Assembly: GCA_964019425.1 (NCBI GenBank)
Contig: OZ025839.1
Coordinates: forward strand, 536,001 to 600,000
Length of the DNA stretch: 64,000 nt
Direction of reading: 5' to 3'
DNA from: Flectonema sp. DT1601
Lineage: Eukaryota > Euglenozoa > Diplonemea > Diplonemida > Diplonemidae
The notes under the pieces were generated by a model. The model saw only the letters and a list, made by a program, of their open reading frames with translations. It was not told where the DNA came from and did no database searches. Shown here in pieces: positions 45,085-56,616 of this stretch; the first letter of the stretch is position 1, and each line of letters opens with the position of its first letter. Position numbers and translations under genes: made by a program.

Positions 45085-45657
45085 TTATACTTAAGTAGTT
45101 ATTAGGATTTAGAGTTCTGATGTTTGTTGTCAGATGATAAAGAGACAAAGAAGTTGATAGGCAGCATCCGTTATCAGTTTTGATTCTAATCTTTTTAAGG
45201 AAAAGAAACGATGTGTGTGTTCTCTTCCTTGTCTTATTTTTGGTTGAATGGTTGTCTTCATTTCGCCCTGTTTTTTCGCTGGTTTTGTTTTGTTATTTTT
45301 ACGCCTTTTTTTATAAGTATTATATTCTATTACACTTCAAAAGAAAAGTTGAGAAATGGTTATCTCATTGTTGACTGCTTATAAAGAAGGTACGCAGGGC
45401 CGAATGGTCTGCTTAAATTGATTACACTAACCCCATCCGAATCCCCCGTTGTTCGCCTGTTTGCTCGTTTCCGTTTTGTCTGCTTACGATTTCATTAAAA
45501 AAAGGAAGAGGAATGAAGCAAGTAAATTACTATCTTGCTTGTAGTTGAAGGACAATAAGGTAGATACAAGGTATTGTTGTCGTTACGACACAAACTGTTC
45601 TACATTGCTGAATCTGTATAAAGGTGTTTGCAGTACACAGGCGATTTTAAGGTACAC

Positions 45658-45688
<31 letters not shown>

Positions 45689-46123
45689 CTCTCTCACAAA
45701 AAAAAAAAAAAAAAAAAAAATTAAAAAAAGAAATGAATAACTCAAAAAAAGAGAACAAATATACGCACACCGCTTGCTGCATTATGTTTCCTTTGCACGA
45801 TCGCTAAAATGGAAAAAAAAAAAAGAAAAAGAAAGAAAGAAAGAAAGAAAGAAATGAATATTTTTAAGGAGCCTTCTTAATTACTAAAAATGAAAAGTGT
45901 TTTTTTTTGTGTTACCCAAACGTGTACTTCATCCTCATCGGAGAAAGTTGTTACACCCTGATGCGCTGCTATGAAGGTTCTCGTTTTTACACCAACACCG
46001 TTATCTCTATTTCTTTTTTTTCTTTTCCTTCTTTTGTTTTCTACTTCTTGTTTGTTTGGTTTGAGGGTTACTTTGTTAAGCATATCTGTACATATTAATT
46101 CCCAACAAGAACCAACATAAGTT
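45085..46123. other. Intergenic region with paired T and A runs
   Basis: No gene seen. A T run (about 45659-45684) is followed after 15 bases by an A run (about 45700-45720), which could pair as a long hairpin in RNA. A 7-bp inverted repeat (aagcaag/cttgctt) lies at 45516-45540. The 100 bases before the next gene are T-rich and reach an AG at 46080. Confidence 0.5.
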
Positions 46124-46633
46124 ATGTACGCAATGCGAAGGGGACTTACCCGTGTGGGGAGGAGAATGGCAACGGAGGGAGCAGTATCCTCATCGTCTGC
46201 AGCAACTTCTGAGTCACCTGATGCACCGATGCTGAGACTGAAGGAATTAAATGCGTCGCAGAAGGCTGTGATTGCTGAATTGCAATCAGAATTACATACA
46301 TTGAAGGCGAAAAAACTTCATTTTGGAGAAGACGAAGCGTCGGAGGCAATGAATCAACGTCTTATGCAATTGTTAGCTGTCTTTGCGGGGTGTTCACTTA
46401 TCACTTTGTTTTATCAACGGAGGAATAACAAAGCTCTTGAGAGAGGATTAACAGACATATCAGAGCAAGTAAAAGATCGCATGGCGACTCTTCGTAAAGA
46501 CGTTAAAGAACTGGAATCAGCATGGGGAACTGAAATGGCCAAGAAACAAGAGCAACTCCTTCAAATGCATCAGCAAAATAATGAACAGACTCGCAGCATT
46601 GATCGCCTCAATACCGCTATCAAAAAGTATTAG
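46124..46633 (+). CDS. Small coiled-coil membrane protein, probably mitochondrial
   Basis: 169 residues from ATG 46124. The N-terminus MYAMRRGLTRVGRRMATEGA is Arg-rich and lacks acids before the Glu, as in mitochondrial presequences. A coiled coil (about 38-65) precedes one transmembrane helix (about 79-97, LMQLLAVFAGCSLITLFYQR), and a second coiled coil fills the C-terminus. The coil-membrane-coil layout is seen in organellar scaffold or tethering proteins, but I do not recognise a family. Confidence 0.75.
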   Translation: MYAMRRGLTRVGRRMATEGAVSSSSAATSESPDAPMLRLKELNASQKAVIAELQSELHTLKAKKLHFGEDEASEAMNQRLMQLLAVFAGCSLITLFYQRRNNKALERGLTDISEQVKDRMATLRKDVKELESAWGTEMAKKQEQLLQMHQQNNEQTRSIDRLNTAIKKY

Positions 46634-47076
46634 TTTGACGGGAAAAAAAAAAAAAGAAAAATGCTGTAGTCGAAATCAACCCATCTCGTCGTGTTAATCA
46701 GGGTACTGAGTATTACCCGTTGCGGGGCATGTATTGCGTTGCGATTACCTATTCATAGCTTAGCATTTCTTCCAGCGCCAAGAAAAAAAAAAAAACGAGT
46801 AAAGTCAAACCTAGAAATCCACTAGAAACAACCTGAATGAACAAGAAAAAAAAAAGAATGAAAAAAAAAAAAAAAGTAAAGAAAAAAAAAAACTGAAAAG
46901 GGAAGAAAAAGAAGTCTTTTTGCGTTTTTTTTTTTTTTTAGTTTATGATTCTCGTTTTTCAGCCAAACCTTGAAAAGTGTCTCCGATATTTGTGACTGTT
47001 TTTTTTTTTTTGTATTCTCTTTGACATAATTATATTACAACACAAGGAGGGGGAAAAAAAAAAAAAAGAACGAAAA
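46634..47076. other. Short intergenic region of A and T tracts
   Basis: No gene seen. Poly-A tracts lie at 46641-46654, 46781-46796 and 46860-46892, and T tracts at 46925-46939 and 47000-47011. The leader of the next gene is A-rich. Confidence 0.6.
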
Positions 47077-47793
47077 ATGGATGTGACGGTTATTTGGAAT
47101 GGAGCTAATCACATAGTGACCATTCCCAGTATCCTACCGTGTGAAGAACTTAAGGAATTACTTTGTTCTGAACTCGATGCTAACATTTTGATGGTTGAAA
47201 TGAGACATGCTGGTGAAGAAATCACTGACAGCACATCAAGTATGCTCGTTTCTGGAGATGAAATCTACCTGGAACTCAGTGAGGCCGGAGAGGCACGTGT
47301 TTCTTTATCCAAACTAGGTATTGAATGCAATTTTAAGTCACTTACGAAAGCTATTTGTGAGAATAATAAGCAAGCATGTTTTTTAATAATAAAAGGTGAC
47401 CCTACGCTTGCTTCACATGCAGAGAGTAAAGGATCGATCCTTTCTATGTGTGTAGTTCATAACAAGTTGGAACTAATGTCTGAGTTGATTACAGGAGATT
47501 ATAATATAGATCCTGTAAGGCAAGATCGATTTGGGAATACTGCTCTTCATGCGGCAGCCGTTGCTGTTCATGGTCTTCCTTTTGTTAAACTAATATTATT
47601 ACATCCTTCGGCAACAGAAGCAATGTATACTCGTAATCGAGGTGGATATTTACCCCTAGGAATAGGTTCCACACCTGCTATAAGGGAACTGATACTTAAC
47701 TCAATGTCTCCAGCCAGCAGCACCAATCCTGGTGGTTGCGCTCCTGCATTAAATGTTATAAGGGCATTGAGTGTTGCAAGCCCGACATGTTAA
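47077..47793 (+). CDS. Protein with a ubiquitin-like N-terminus and degenerate ankyrin repeats
   Basis: 238 residues. The first 70 look like a ubiquitin-fold domain (VTVIWNGANHIVTIP...LKELLCSEL...MRHAGEEI...LVSGDEIYLEL). Residues 90-200 hold ankyrin-type repeats (LSMCVVHNKLELMSELI; DRFGNTALHAAAVAVHGLPFVKLIL). Both parts suggest protein-protein contacts. A 63-T run starts 27 bases after the stop. Confidence 0.75.
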   Translation: MDVTVIWNGANHIVTIPSILPCEELKELLCSELDANILMVEMRHAGEEITDSTSSMLVSGDEIYLELSEAGEARVSLSKLGIECNFKSLTKAICENNKQACFLIIKGDPTLASHAESKGSILSMCVVHNKLELMSELITGDYNIDPVRQDRFGNTALHAAAVAVHGLPFVKLILLHPSATEAMYTRNRGGYLPLGIGSTPAIRELILNSMSPASSTNPGGCAPALNVIRALSVASPTC

Positions 47794-47818
47794 TATTTAA
47801 CGTCTTCCTCTTAATTTC

Positions 47819-47884
<66 letters not shown>

Positions 47885-48417
47885 TTGTTGTTTTCTACTC
47901 CACTCCCCCTTATCTCTCCCTTCACACAGGTTTTGGATAAATCCTCCACAATACTTGTGTGCGTATACAAAGCCAAAAAAAGTTATTATTATTTGGTGGA
48001 ATTCTTTAGGATTTTTTTTTTTTTTCCTCTTTTTTTTTTTTAAACGTTTTACCTCTACACTCTTTTATAGTTGTAGAGTGAACGACAAATCAACCTCTTA
48101 GAAGTTACCATGATCACTTCAACTTACATGAGATGATCTATCCAACTAATAGAGAAGTTGTTTGTCATTGTTTTAAACTAAAGATTAAAAGTTCACCGAA
48201 AAAAAAATAATAAAAAAAAATAACAAATTAGCTTATCCTATCAGTTCGCCACGGCTATTTATATAGTTCGAATGAACATACATTTGCATTTTTATGACAC
48301 TTCTCACTGTAATCAGGAAGTCGTTTAACGCAATGCTGATCTTAGTTAACAACGAACAGCTAATTATTATTATCTCATTTACGCTAAAACAGGTGAAGTT
48401 GTCATCATCTGTACAAG
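47794..48417. other. Intergenic region with the longest T run
   Basis: No gene seen. It contains the T63 run, further T tracts (48011-48025, 48030-48041) and A tracts around 48200. The leader of the next gene has an A-rich gctaaaacag at 48393, unlike most leaders here. Confidence 0.6.
47821..47883 (+). repeat. 63-base T homopolymer
   Basis: An uninterrupted run of T 27 bases past the ankyrin-like gene. Its exact length depends on sequencing and assembly. Confidence 0.9.
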
Positions 48418-51400
48418 ATGACGACTGAAGAGGAGGAAGAGGAAGAAGAGGAGAAGCGTCAAGAAACATTTCGAAATGAAAGATTGCCGAGTGTAATCCC
48501 GTCATCACCAAAAAGATCACAAGCAGCAAACGTTGATCGAAGGAGAAGTAGCATGCGAAGACAGACGATAACGAAGGCATTTTCTTATTCGGATGAGATG
48601 ACTTCACCCACAATGGACGAATGGAAAAAACTTTTAAAAAATAACATCACTGAGATCAATAAAGCTACTAAGGATCAAATCTTCAGTAATTACAATGATT
48701 TTTGTAAAGAGCCCCTTGGAGAAGCTCGCGACTGGAACCAAGAATTCCAAGCAATTATTGAAAAAGATTATAAAGGAGATGACGCACACTTAAAAAGAAT
48801 AGATCGACTGGAATTATTTTTCGATAACTTAAAATCAGTTCTTATACAAGACTTGTCAACAATCATCCAAGAGCTACACTCTGATGAGAAAACACTGAAA
48901 TCGACGGGTACATCAGTGGAAGATGTATTGGGAACGTATCACCTTAAATCTAATATTTTTTGTTGTTTATCGACAAGCTCAACCACCTTCAAAAGTATTG
49001 CACGCAGTCACGCCCGAGTCATAAATACTGCTATCGTTGCTTTAACGTCACCGATGACTAAGGTACTTCTTTATAAGGGATTTTCTTTTTTAATAATTGC
49101 CAAGGTGCCTATGAGTGCACCTAATCCAGTCAACAGCTCTGTTGCTTTGGGGAAGTTATTACTGCTACAGAGCGCTCTTGGAGATGAAAAAAATGATAAA
49201 ATGAAAGAGAGGATACTTAGAAGTACTGATGCTAAATATCATTTGGTGGTCCCCCCGTTTGATGAAAAGGTAAAAGATGCGAATGAGCAGTCCTTGCGAT
49301 GGGAAAGCGGAATATTGCTGCAACAGACGACGCATTTAACCACAGCTCTTGAGGGTGATTTCGCTAAGGAAGTCGTGAATAAAATTATAGAAAAAGATTA
49401 TTATTTATCAGAGTTTTTATTAAACGTTGAAACTGTTCACAAATTCGGACTTCGCATTTCGCAACTACCAATCCTGTTGGAATACTGTCTCAGTAATCCT
49501 AATGAAAACAGTACCAACATATCAAACACAATAATAGCGGAATTAGTTTGCAGAACTGTAAAGAGCATAGCAGTGTCGGAGTTGTGTAGAAGTGGTAGTG
49601 AAGATATTTTAGAGAGAGCGAATAGAATATTTTATCACGTTCTGGTTGATCAGTCAACGTGGGATTCGATTCTTATCCCACTCACTGTTGAGAAATATCC
49701 AAGACTGTCTACTGTTGTTAATAATAATAATAATCCCCTATCATGGTCAGTATTTATGACTTCAAGGGAGTCACGTCAGATGACTTTGAGAAGGTTGTGT
49801 AACTTACTTGGAATCGCGACAAGTAATCAAAGAGTTGCAAGTTTTGTATCGGTATCAAGTTCAGACATAACTTCTTACCTACCACATCATAAATTACTAT
49901 CTTGGTATTATAGTCCCAGTGATTGCATTGAAAAAGTATCCAATCTATGCAATTCCAATACTAATCGAAAACGTTATGCCGCATGGTTACTAAGTCGAGT
50001 ACTCTACGATTCTGATCAAACTGAGGATTTGGTTGTGTCAGTTGACAGCGCTTTTAATAATGCGGTCACTTCCCCAGCTGAAGGGAGTGATGATATAACG
50101 GTATCTTCTTATTGTAAGGCACACACTTTGTTTGATTTGTCCAATTGGCTATCAGACTCTTGTCGTAACAAACATGCAACAGATATGTTAGATAAAGCCC
50201 TTGAGATCTTAGAAGAAAAAATCCCTGACTCTGAAGAATTTGACCTACGATGTTGTAGTATTCTATTTAGGGTAAAAAGACTTTCCTTTACTGGAGATGA
50301 TAATAGTCCCAAGCAACAGCTTTCTGATTGCATTTCTATTTTAAGTGACATCGATCAAGGTGTGAAGGACAATTGCTTTACCAATAGGGGAGTATATTCT
50401 ATTTATCAGAATGTTCTACTGCAGCTGTCGGCTATTTGCCAACAGCTCTCTGACCCTGCTGAGGCTGAAAAATATCTTCTGCGGCTGGTGTCGTTGTTGG
50501 AATCTGCGAAGTTAGATACTGATGATGATTTAGCGTATGCTTGTACGGAATTAGGGAATGCTTTTATGGCGCAAAAGAAGTATGATTTAGCCTGTGAGAG
50601 ATTCGAGCAAGCGCTGGCATCGTATCAAAAACGATACGGATCGGAACATCCTGACACTGCAACAGCTTTAAATAATCTTGCGTGTTACTACTACAATATG
50701 GGAAATCAAGAAAAGAAGAACAACAACAGTTCGATGAGAAGGCTCAGTTTGGGTTCTGCTGCAAGAACTCATTTCATTCGAGCCCGTTCGTTACTACAAC
50801 AAGTGATATCATTACCTGAAGAAATCGTTCTAAAGATAGATGACAACAATTGCCTTACTGCTGGTGCTTACAGCAATTTAGCTTCAGTTGAATTCATCTT
50901 AAGCGACTACTCAGAAGCAGAGCACCATTGTGAACGAGCCCTTCAAATGTACGAAGAAGCCGGTCTCCCATCCACTCACAACGATGTCATCAACGCTAAT
51001 AAGAATCTCACTGTTATAAAAAACAGACGAAGAAGTAGAAGTGCCTTAGTAATCCAGGCAGCATTCAGAGGATGGAAAGGCAGAGAAGAGACCAAAACAA
51101 AGAAGAAACGAGTGAAGCAACGAGAGGAAGCTGCCACTCGAATTCAATCATTTCAAAGAGGTCGCACAAAGAAAGAAGTTGCTTCAAAAAGTAAATCCCC
51201 AAAAGAACAACCTAGTTCTCCAAAGGCTAATGACCCTAACCAAGCTGCTACAAAGATTCAGGCACTTCACAGAGGCAATGCATCCAGAAGTCAAGTCGCT
51301 AAGAAGAAGAACTCTCCACCTCCCGAGCAGGAGCGCGCCGCAACCAAAATCCAATCCCTTCACAGAGGAAATACAACACGTAAACAATTAGCTAACAAGA

Positions 51401-54400
51401 CATCCGAACCCGTTAAAGAACAACCTGATGAAGACAAAGCGGCAGTTAAAATCCAGTCTCTTCACAGAGGCAACGCTGCCCGCAAGCAGGCTTCTCAAAA
51501 AAAGTCTGAGCAACCCGCTCGGAAACAAACTGACGAAGACAAAGCAGCAACTAAAATCCAATCTCTTCACAGAGGCAACACATCTCGAAAGCGAGTTGCT
51601 CAAAGCAAAGCAGAGCAACCTGCTAAAAAAGAGAGTATGGATGAAGAAAAAGCTGCAACTAAAATCCAGTCACTTCACAGAGGGAACGCTGCTCGAAAGC
51701 AGGTTGCTAAGAAGAAATCCGAACAACTTACTTTGGGGAAAACAGACGAAGAGAAGGAAAATAAACCTGCTAAAAAAGAGAATATGGATGAAGAAAAAGC
51801 TGCAACTAAAATTCAGTCCCTTCAAAGAGGGAATGCAGCCCGTAAGCAAGTTGCTCAGAAAACTGCTGGCAAAAAGCAAACTGACGAAGACAAAGCCGCG
51901 ACTAAAATCCAATCGCTTCACAGGGGGAACAACGCGCGAAGGCAAGCTGCTGCAAAAAAGCCTCAAACGGGGAAATCAAATCAATCAGAAGAAAATAAAG
52001 CCGCTACTAAGATCCAAGCCTTGCACCGTGGGAACACCGCAAGACAGCAACTTCCAAAGAAACAAGTAACTCGTGAATCTGATGTCAAAGCTAACGAGGA
52101 AACCAGTCCGGAGCAAGCAGCTAAAATCGATGAAGACAAAGCAGCGGTCAAAATCCAATCACTTCACAGGGGGAATGCTGCTCGCAAAGAACTTACAAAG
52201 AAAAAAGTAACTAAGGACAGCAACCAACTGAATGAAGACACTGCCGCGACTCGCATACAAGCACTCCAACGAGGAAAGATTGCCAGGAAAGAAGTTACTC
52301 AAAAGAAGGCACTATCAGATGACAACAGTAAGAAAACCACTTTGGGCTCTAAAGACAGGGCAGCTACTAAGATCCAAGCTCGTCATAGAGGAAATCTCGC
52401 TAGAGGGCAACTTCATGACAAACGAGAGCAAAACAACTCCGAGGTGATTCCCCAACAAAACGAGGCAGCCACCAAAATCCAGGCAGTTCACAGGGGGAGG
52501 ATTGCAAGAAAAGAAGTGACTTCAATGAAAAATAATAAAAAACATCTAACTCAAAGCAAACCCCTCACGGAAGATGCAGCAGCAACAAAAATTCAAGCGC
52601 TTCACCGAGGGAACACTTCACGAACTGCACTGTCTCCCTCAAGTCCTACGAAATCACCCATTGATAAGGCGAGAAAAGAGCGTGAGACGGAAGCAGCCAC
52701 AAAGATCCAGGCACTCCAACGGGGAAGAATGGCAAGAAAACAAGTCTCCGATTTGAAGGCAAAGAAACAGCTGACTGAAAAGACGAAAAAGATCCTTTCT
52801 GAAGACGAGGCAGCGAGCAAGATCCAATCACTTCAGCGAGGAAATGTTTCTCGGAAGAAAACAGCAGCTTCTCAGAATGCTGCAAAAGACGACGAGAAAG
52901 CCGCGATAAAGATCCAGGCTTTGCAACGGGGTAATGCAGCTCGAAAGACAGCTGCACAGAGGGCTGAACGCAAGCAAAAAGAAAATCAAGCAGCGATAAA
53001 GATTCAGGTACTGTATTTAACTTATTTAGACACTGAGTACATACAAATCAGAAAAAAAAAAAAAGAAAAACAAGACAAAAAAAAAAAAAAACAGTCGGTA
53101 CAGAAGGGTAGGGCCACACGACATGAAACTGAAAAAGTAAAAACGGAACGTTCTGAGGCAGCTGTGAAAATTCAATCACTAGAAAGGGGAAGAAAGGAAC
53201 GGAAGTTAGCAAAAGAGAAACATGAAATTAAGCAACGAGAAGCTGATGAAGAAGCAGCAGCTATTCGAATCCAGTCAGTGCAGAGGAAGAGGATCGCTGT
53301 AAAGCACACTAATTCCTTAAAAGAAAATCAATTCAAAGAGAAGGAGAGAGAGGAATCGCTACAGCTCGCTGAAGAACGAGCACGACTAGAAGTTCAATCA
53401 GCTATCAAATTGCAATCATTTCAACGGGGAAATCGAGACAGACGAAAAGCCTCTCATATCAAACAACAAAAGCAGGAACGAGGAGAGGCGGACCAAGCCG
53501 CTCTCGTAATCCAACGTAATCTGAGAGGTTACAATGGCCGCAATACTGCAGTTCAAAAACAAGAACACTCGCGAGAATTACAAGAGCGACGTAAACGTGA
53601 ACGAGAAGCTGCGACATCAATCCAATCGGCATGGCGAGGGAAGATGAGTAGAGAGGCTGTCGAAAAAAAGAGAGAACTTCTTGACGAAGAGAGAGCACTT
53701 CTAGCGGGTGAAAAACGGAGAGAAGACGAGCGAAAGTACCAGCAAGGTAACCTAGAAGATCAGGCAGCTACTCGAATACAAGCACTTCAAAGAGGGCGAC
53801 AAGGAAGGAGAAGATCAGAAATTGTTAAGAGAGAGAAGGATGCCCACAGTAGAGTTGAAAGAGCCAAACATCAATCACAAGGTACTCAGTCGCACAGTAA
53901 GATACAAGCGAGGATGACTAAACACGAAGATGATGTCAGACTTGCTATTGAAATTGACGAAGCGACTGCACGTCATGGAATTGGAATGGAGTCCCTCGAA
54001 AACAAGTATTGGGTCGACAATAAGAATAGAAAACGATCCGACCTCATCGACACAGAAGCTACTGAGAGAAGTACAATTATTATCGAACACAATAATAATT
54101 GGAAGTCACTACTACTCGATGAATTAGTAACCAGACTTGGTGAAGACATGGTAGCCAAGTTAGAACGAGAGCAGTCAGACGCGATACGTCGTGAAGGAAA
54201 GAAACGGAGAGAGCAACACAAATATGAAAAGTTAACGCGACAAACAATTCAAGAAGAAGCGACAGAATCAAAAATTCGTATCACTGACAAAGAAGAACGC
54301 ATTAGGCGACTCATTCATTGGAATGCACTTCGTGTTGCTGAACTCAATGGCAACGATCCCGTAAAAGCCCGTGAACGACGTCGACTTTACGTCACCGGCA

Positions 54401-56114
54401 AACACCAGGAGCAGCAACTTAAAAAAGCTCGACAAGATATCCGCACCGTCGAAAAGCAACACAGAGCCCGACTGGTATGTTTTTAATCATCAATACACCT
54501 CTCTACTCAGCTACCCTCGTAATAGTTTTGCACGTCTACCAAAGGTGTGGTACTCATGCACCAGCACTTGGGGAGAGTCTAGTGATTATTTACTTAAGAC
54601 TTCAATTGCAAACTACATCACAAAACAACAATCAGATTCGTGAAGACAGCAGTAAGAACAGAGAGGCCTGCAAGGAACGTCGAGAACAAGAAGTCGAAAC
54701 AAAAGAAGAACACGTTCGGAAATTAAAAAGAAAGGCAAAGAATAACTTAATGAGAAGACAGATGTTAGCAGTGGTAGAATCAGAAGACTTTCTTTTGAAC
54801 GAAAAGATGAGAGAAAGAGAACGACGACCATCAACTCTTCCATTACCAGATAAAGTTAAGAATGCTAAAAGACATTACAGAAGTGCTACTCTAAGTTTAG
54901 AAGCTTCACATGATGTGGATGTTAGTGATGAGATAGCAGCGGCAATGGTCAGACGTGAGAAAGATAAGCAAACGTCTGCTAAACTTGTTAAAGCTGACCG
55001 CAGAAGGAAAATGCGTTCTGCACCTCCCCCGCCTCCTCCTCCTCCACAGATGTTAAAGACTGATGACAAACAACTTGTTGATGCGTTCTATGAATCAATT
55101 GCAGTGACTGTTGAACAACAACAACAACAACAACAAGAAGATCGACCACTCTCAAGAGATATCAGTAGTAACAATAATACAAACTTATATTCCATTGAAA
55201 CCAATCTGAATAATAAACTCTCTGTTGTTAACAACAGCAACAGAGAGAGAAGTTATTCTCCACTCGGTGTCGGAGGACCACAACCAACAGAAGATCTCAG
55301 CAGCAACACTACTATTTTAAATAGTAGCTCAGAGTCACCTCTTGATGTGGTTCTTTCATACAACAGATCTGCTTCATCAGCCGCTGCTGCGAATGATTTC
55401 GACACAGCTGCTAAGTATTTAAAGTTCGCAAACCTCGCTACACTCGATGGGGACAAACAACAACATCTCGGCCGAACTGGACTCGTCTTTGAAAGCCGTG
55501 AGCAACGGTTGCGATTGCGAGCAACAACTCTGAATAATGTTGGCTGTCTTTATAAAAGACTTCGGAATTATGAGAAAGCTTTGGAATACCTGGTATGTGA
55601 AGCAGTACTATATTAAAGTAGTTGTAACTTTTAGTTACTTAAAATAACAAACTAATAACAGGCTGTCGTCCATTCCATTGAGCGATCATTAATCGAAGAA
55701 AGTCCATCAACGTTATTAAATCTGAGTGCAGTTCATGCAGCACTTGGAGAATCTCAACCTGCATTGTCACACTGCAGACAGGCGATGTCAATTCTGAAAG
55801 GAATGGTTCTGTCGGGTCTTGAAGAGAAGGCGTTATCAAATGCTAAACACTTAATTATAATTGCGCTTCACAACTTGTCATCTGCGCAGGCGATCTCAAG
55901 CAATGAGTCGTGTGCTGCACATGCAACTTGTTTGAATGCCTTGCGAATGTCGCAGGTGTTTCTTGGGGATAACCACCCAACAACTAGAGCAGTCACTGTC
56001 ACGGCTCATGAATTTGAAAAGAAAACAGCAAAAATGTTTACGACAAGAAAACACGCTGTGAATCCCCTTACAAAGAGAAGAAGCGTACCGGAATACCTTC
56101 AAATTCTAGTTTAG
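48418..56114 (+). CDS. TPR protein with 25 IQ calmodulin-binding motifs
   Basis: Four exons (48418-53007, 53095-54474, 54636-55592, 55662-56114) encode about 2459 residues. The first intron (87 nt) reads open, but removing it restores a standard IQ motif (AAIKIQ joined to SVQKGR). The 161-nt second intron joins two coiled-coil segments. The third (69 nt) lies inside a TPR-like unit (GCLYKRLRNYEKALEYL). The N-terminal third is helical with kinesin-light-chain-like TPRs around residues 700-860 (YACTELGNAFMAQKKYDLA, ATALNNLACYYYNMG). From about 874 to 1800, I count 25 IQ motifs, typically AATKIQSLHRGNAARKQ. A coiled coil, a run of eight Pro and a further TPR region follow. IQ motifs bind calmodulin or centrin-like proteins, so a Ca2+-responsive cytoskeletal or axonemal scaffold is likely. 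An acidic Glu run begins at residue 3. Confidence 0.88.
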
Positions 56115-56616
56115 AATTTTAGTTCTTTCCTATTTCAGAGCTGTTCCCAGCTTTTTGAAGTTTTATTTAGTCATTTTAACAACCTCTCTTCGGTAGTATT
56201 TTTTCAAAAAAAAACGATCTTTCTTGTCGTCTTCAGAGACAACACTTAAAAGGATACCTTACGATATCTTCACTTGAGATCTTACTGATAACCATGTTGC
56301 GAATCTGATTTTTTAATCTAGCGCTTCGTTTTTTTTTTTTTTTTTTTACCATGGTACTTATTTGTGCGGTTCAATATTTTTGCATTTGCCCCCTTCCCTC
56401 CCAACCAACGAGTAGTTCTTTTATTTATTGTACGGAATTTTGGATGAGTTGAGTGCAACGAAAACTATTGAAAGCAATCGAGTGGCCAACACGTGTTACG
56501 ACGGTATTTATTATTACCAGACTAGCAGCAACATGCAGGGATTGTTGAGCGATTTGTTTTCACCCAAAGTCACCTTATTTTCTTTTTTTATAGAAAACAC
56601 TAACTAACAGTCAACG
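56115..56616. other. Intergenic region
   Basis: No gene seen. A T run occurs at 56331-56347. The sequence ttattttctttttttatag ends at 56593, 23 bases before the next ATG, and is a strong T-tract acceptor candidate. Confidence 0.6.

Noticed and set aside
49060-49105. Possible 45-nt intron early in the IQ/TPR gene
   Set aside because: Shorter than any supported intron here, and its acceptor ccaag is weak; the frame stays open without it.
51230-53000. CRISPR-like regular repeats
   Set aside because: The periodicity comes from protein-coding IQ motifs with variable spacers in a eukaryotic gene.
54477-55616. Separate gene for the frame following the IQ protein
   Set aside because: Its first part lies in the 161-nt intron; phase-0 splice sites join it to the IQ exon upstream and to the TPR exon downstream.
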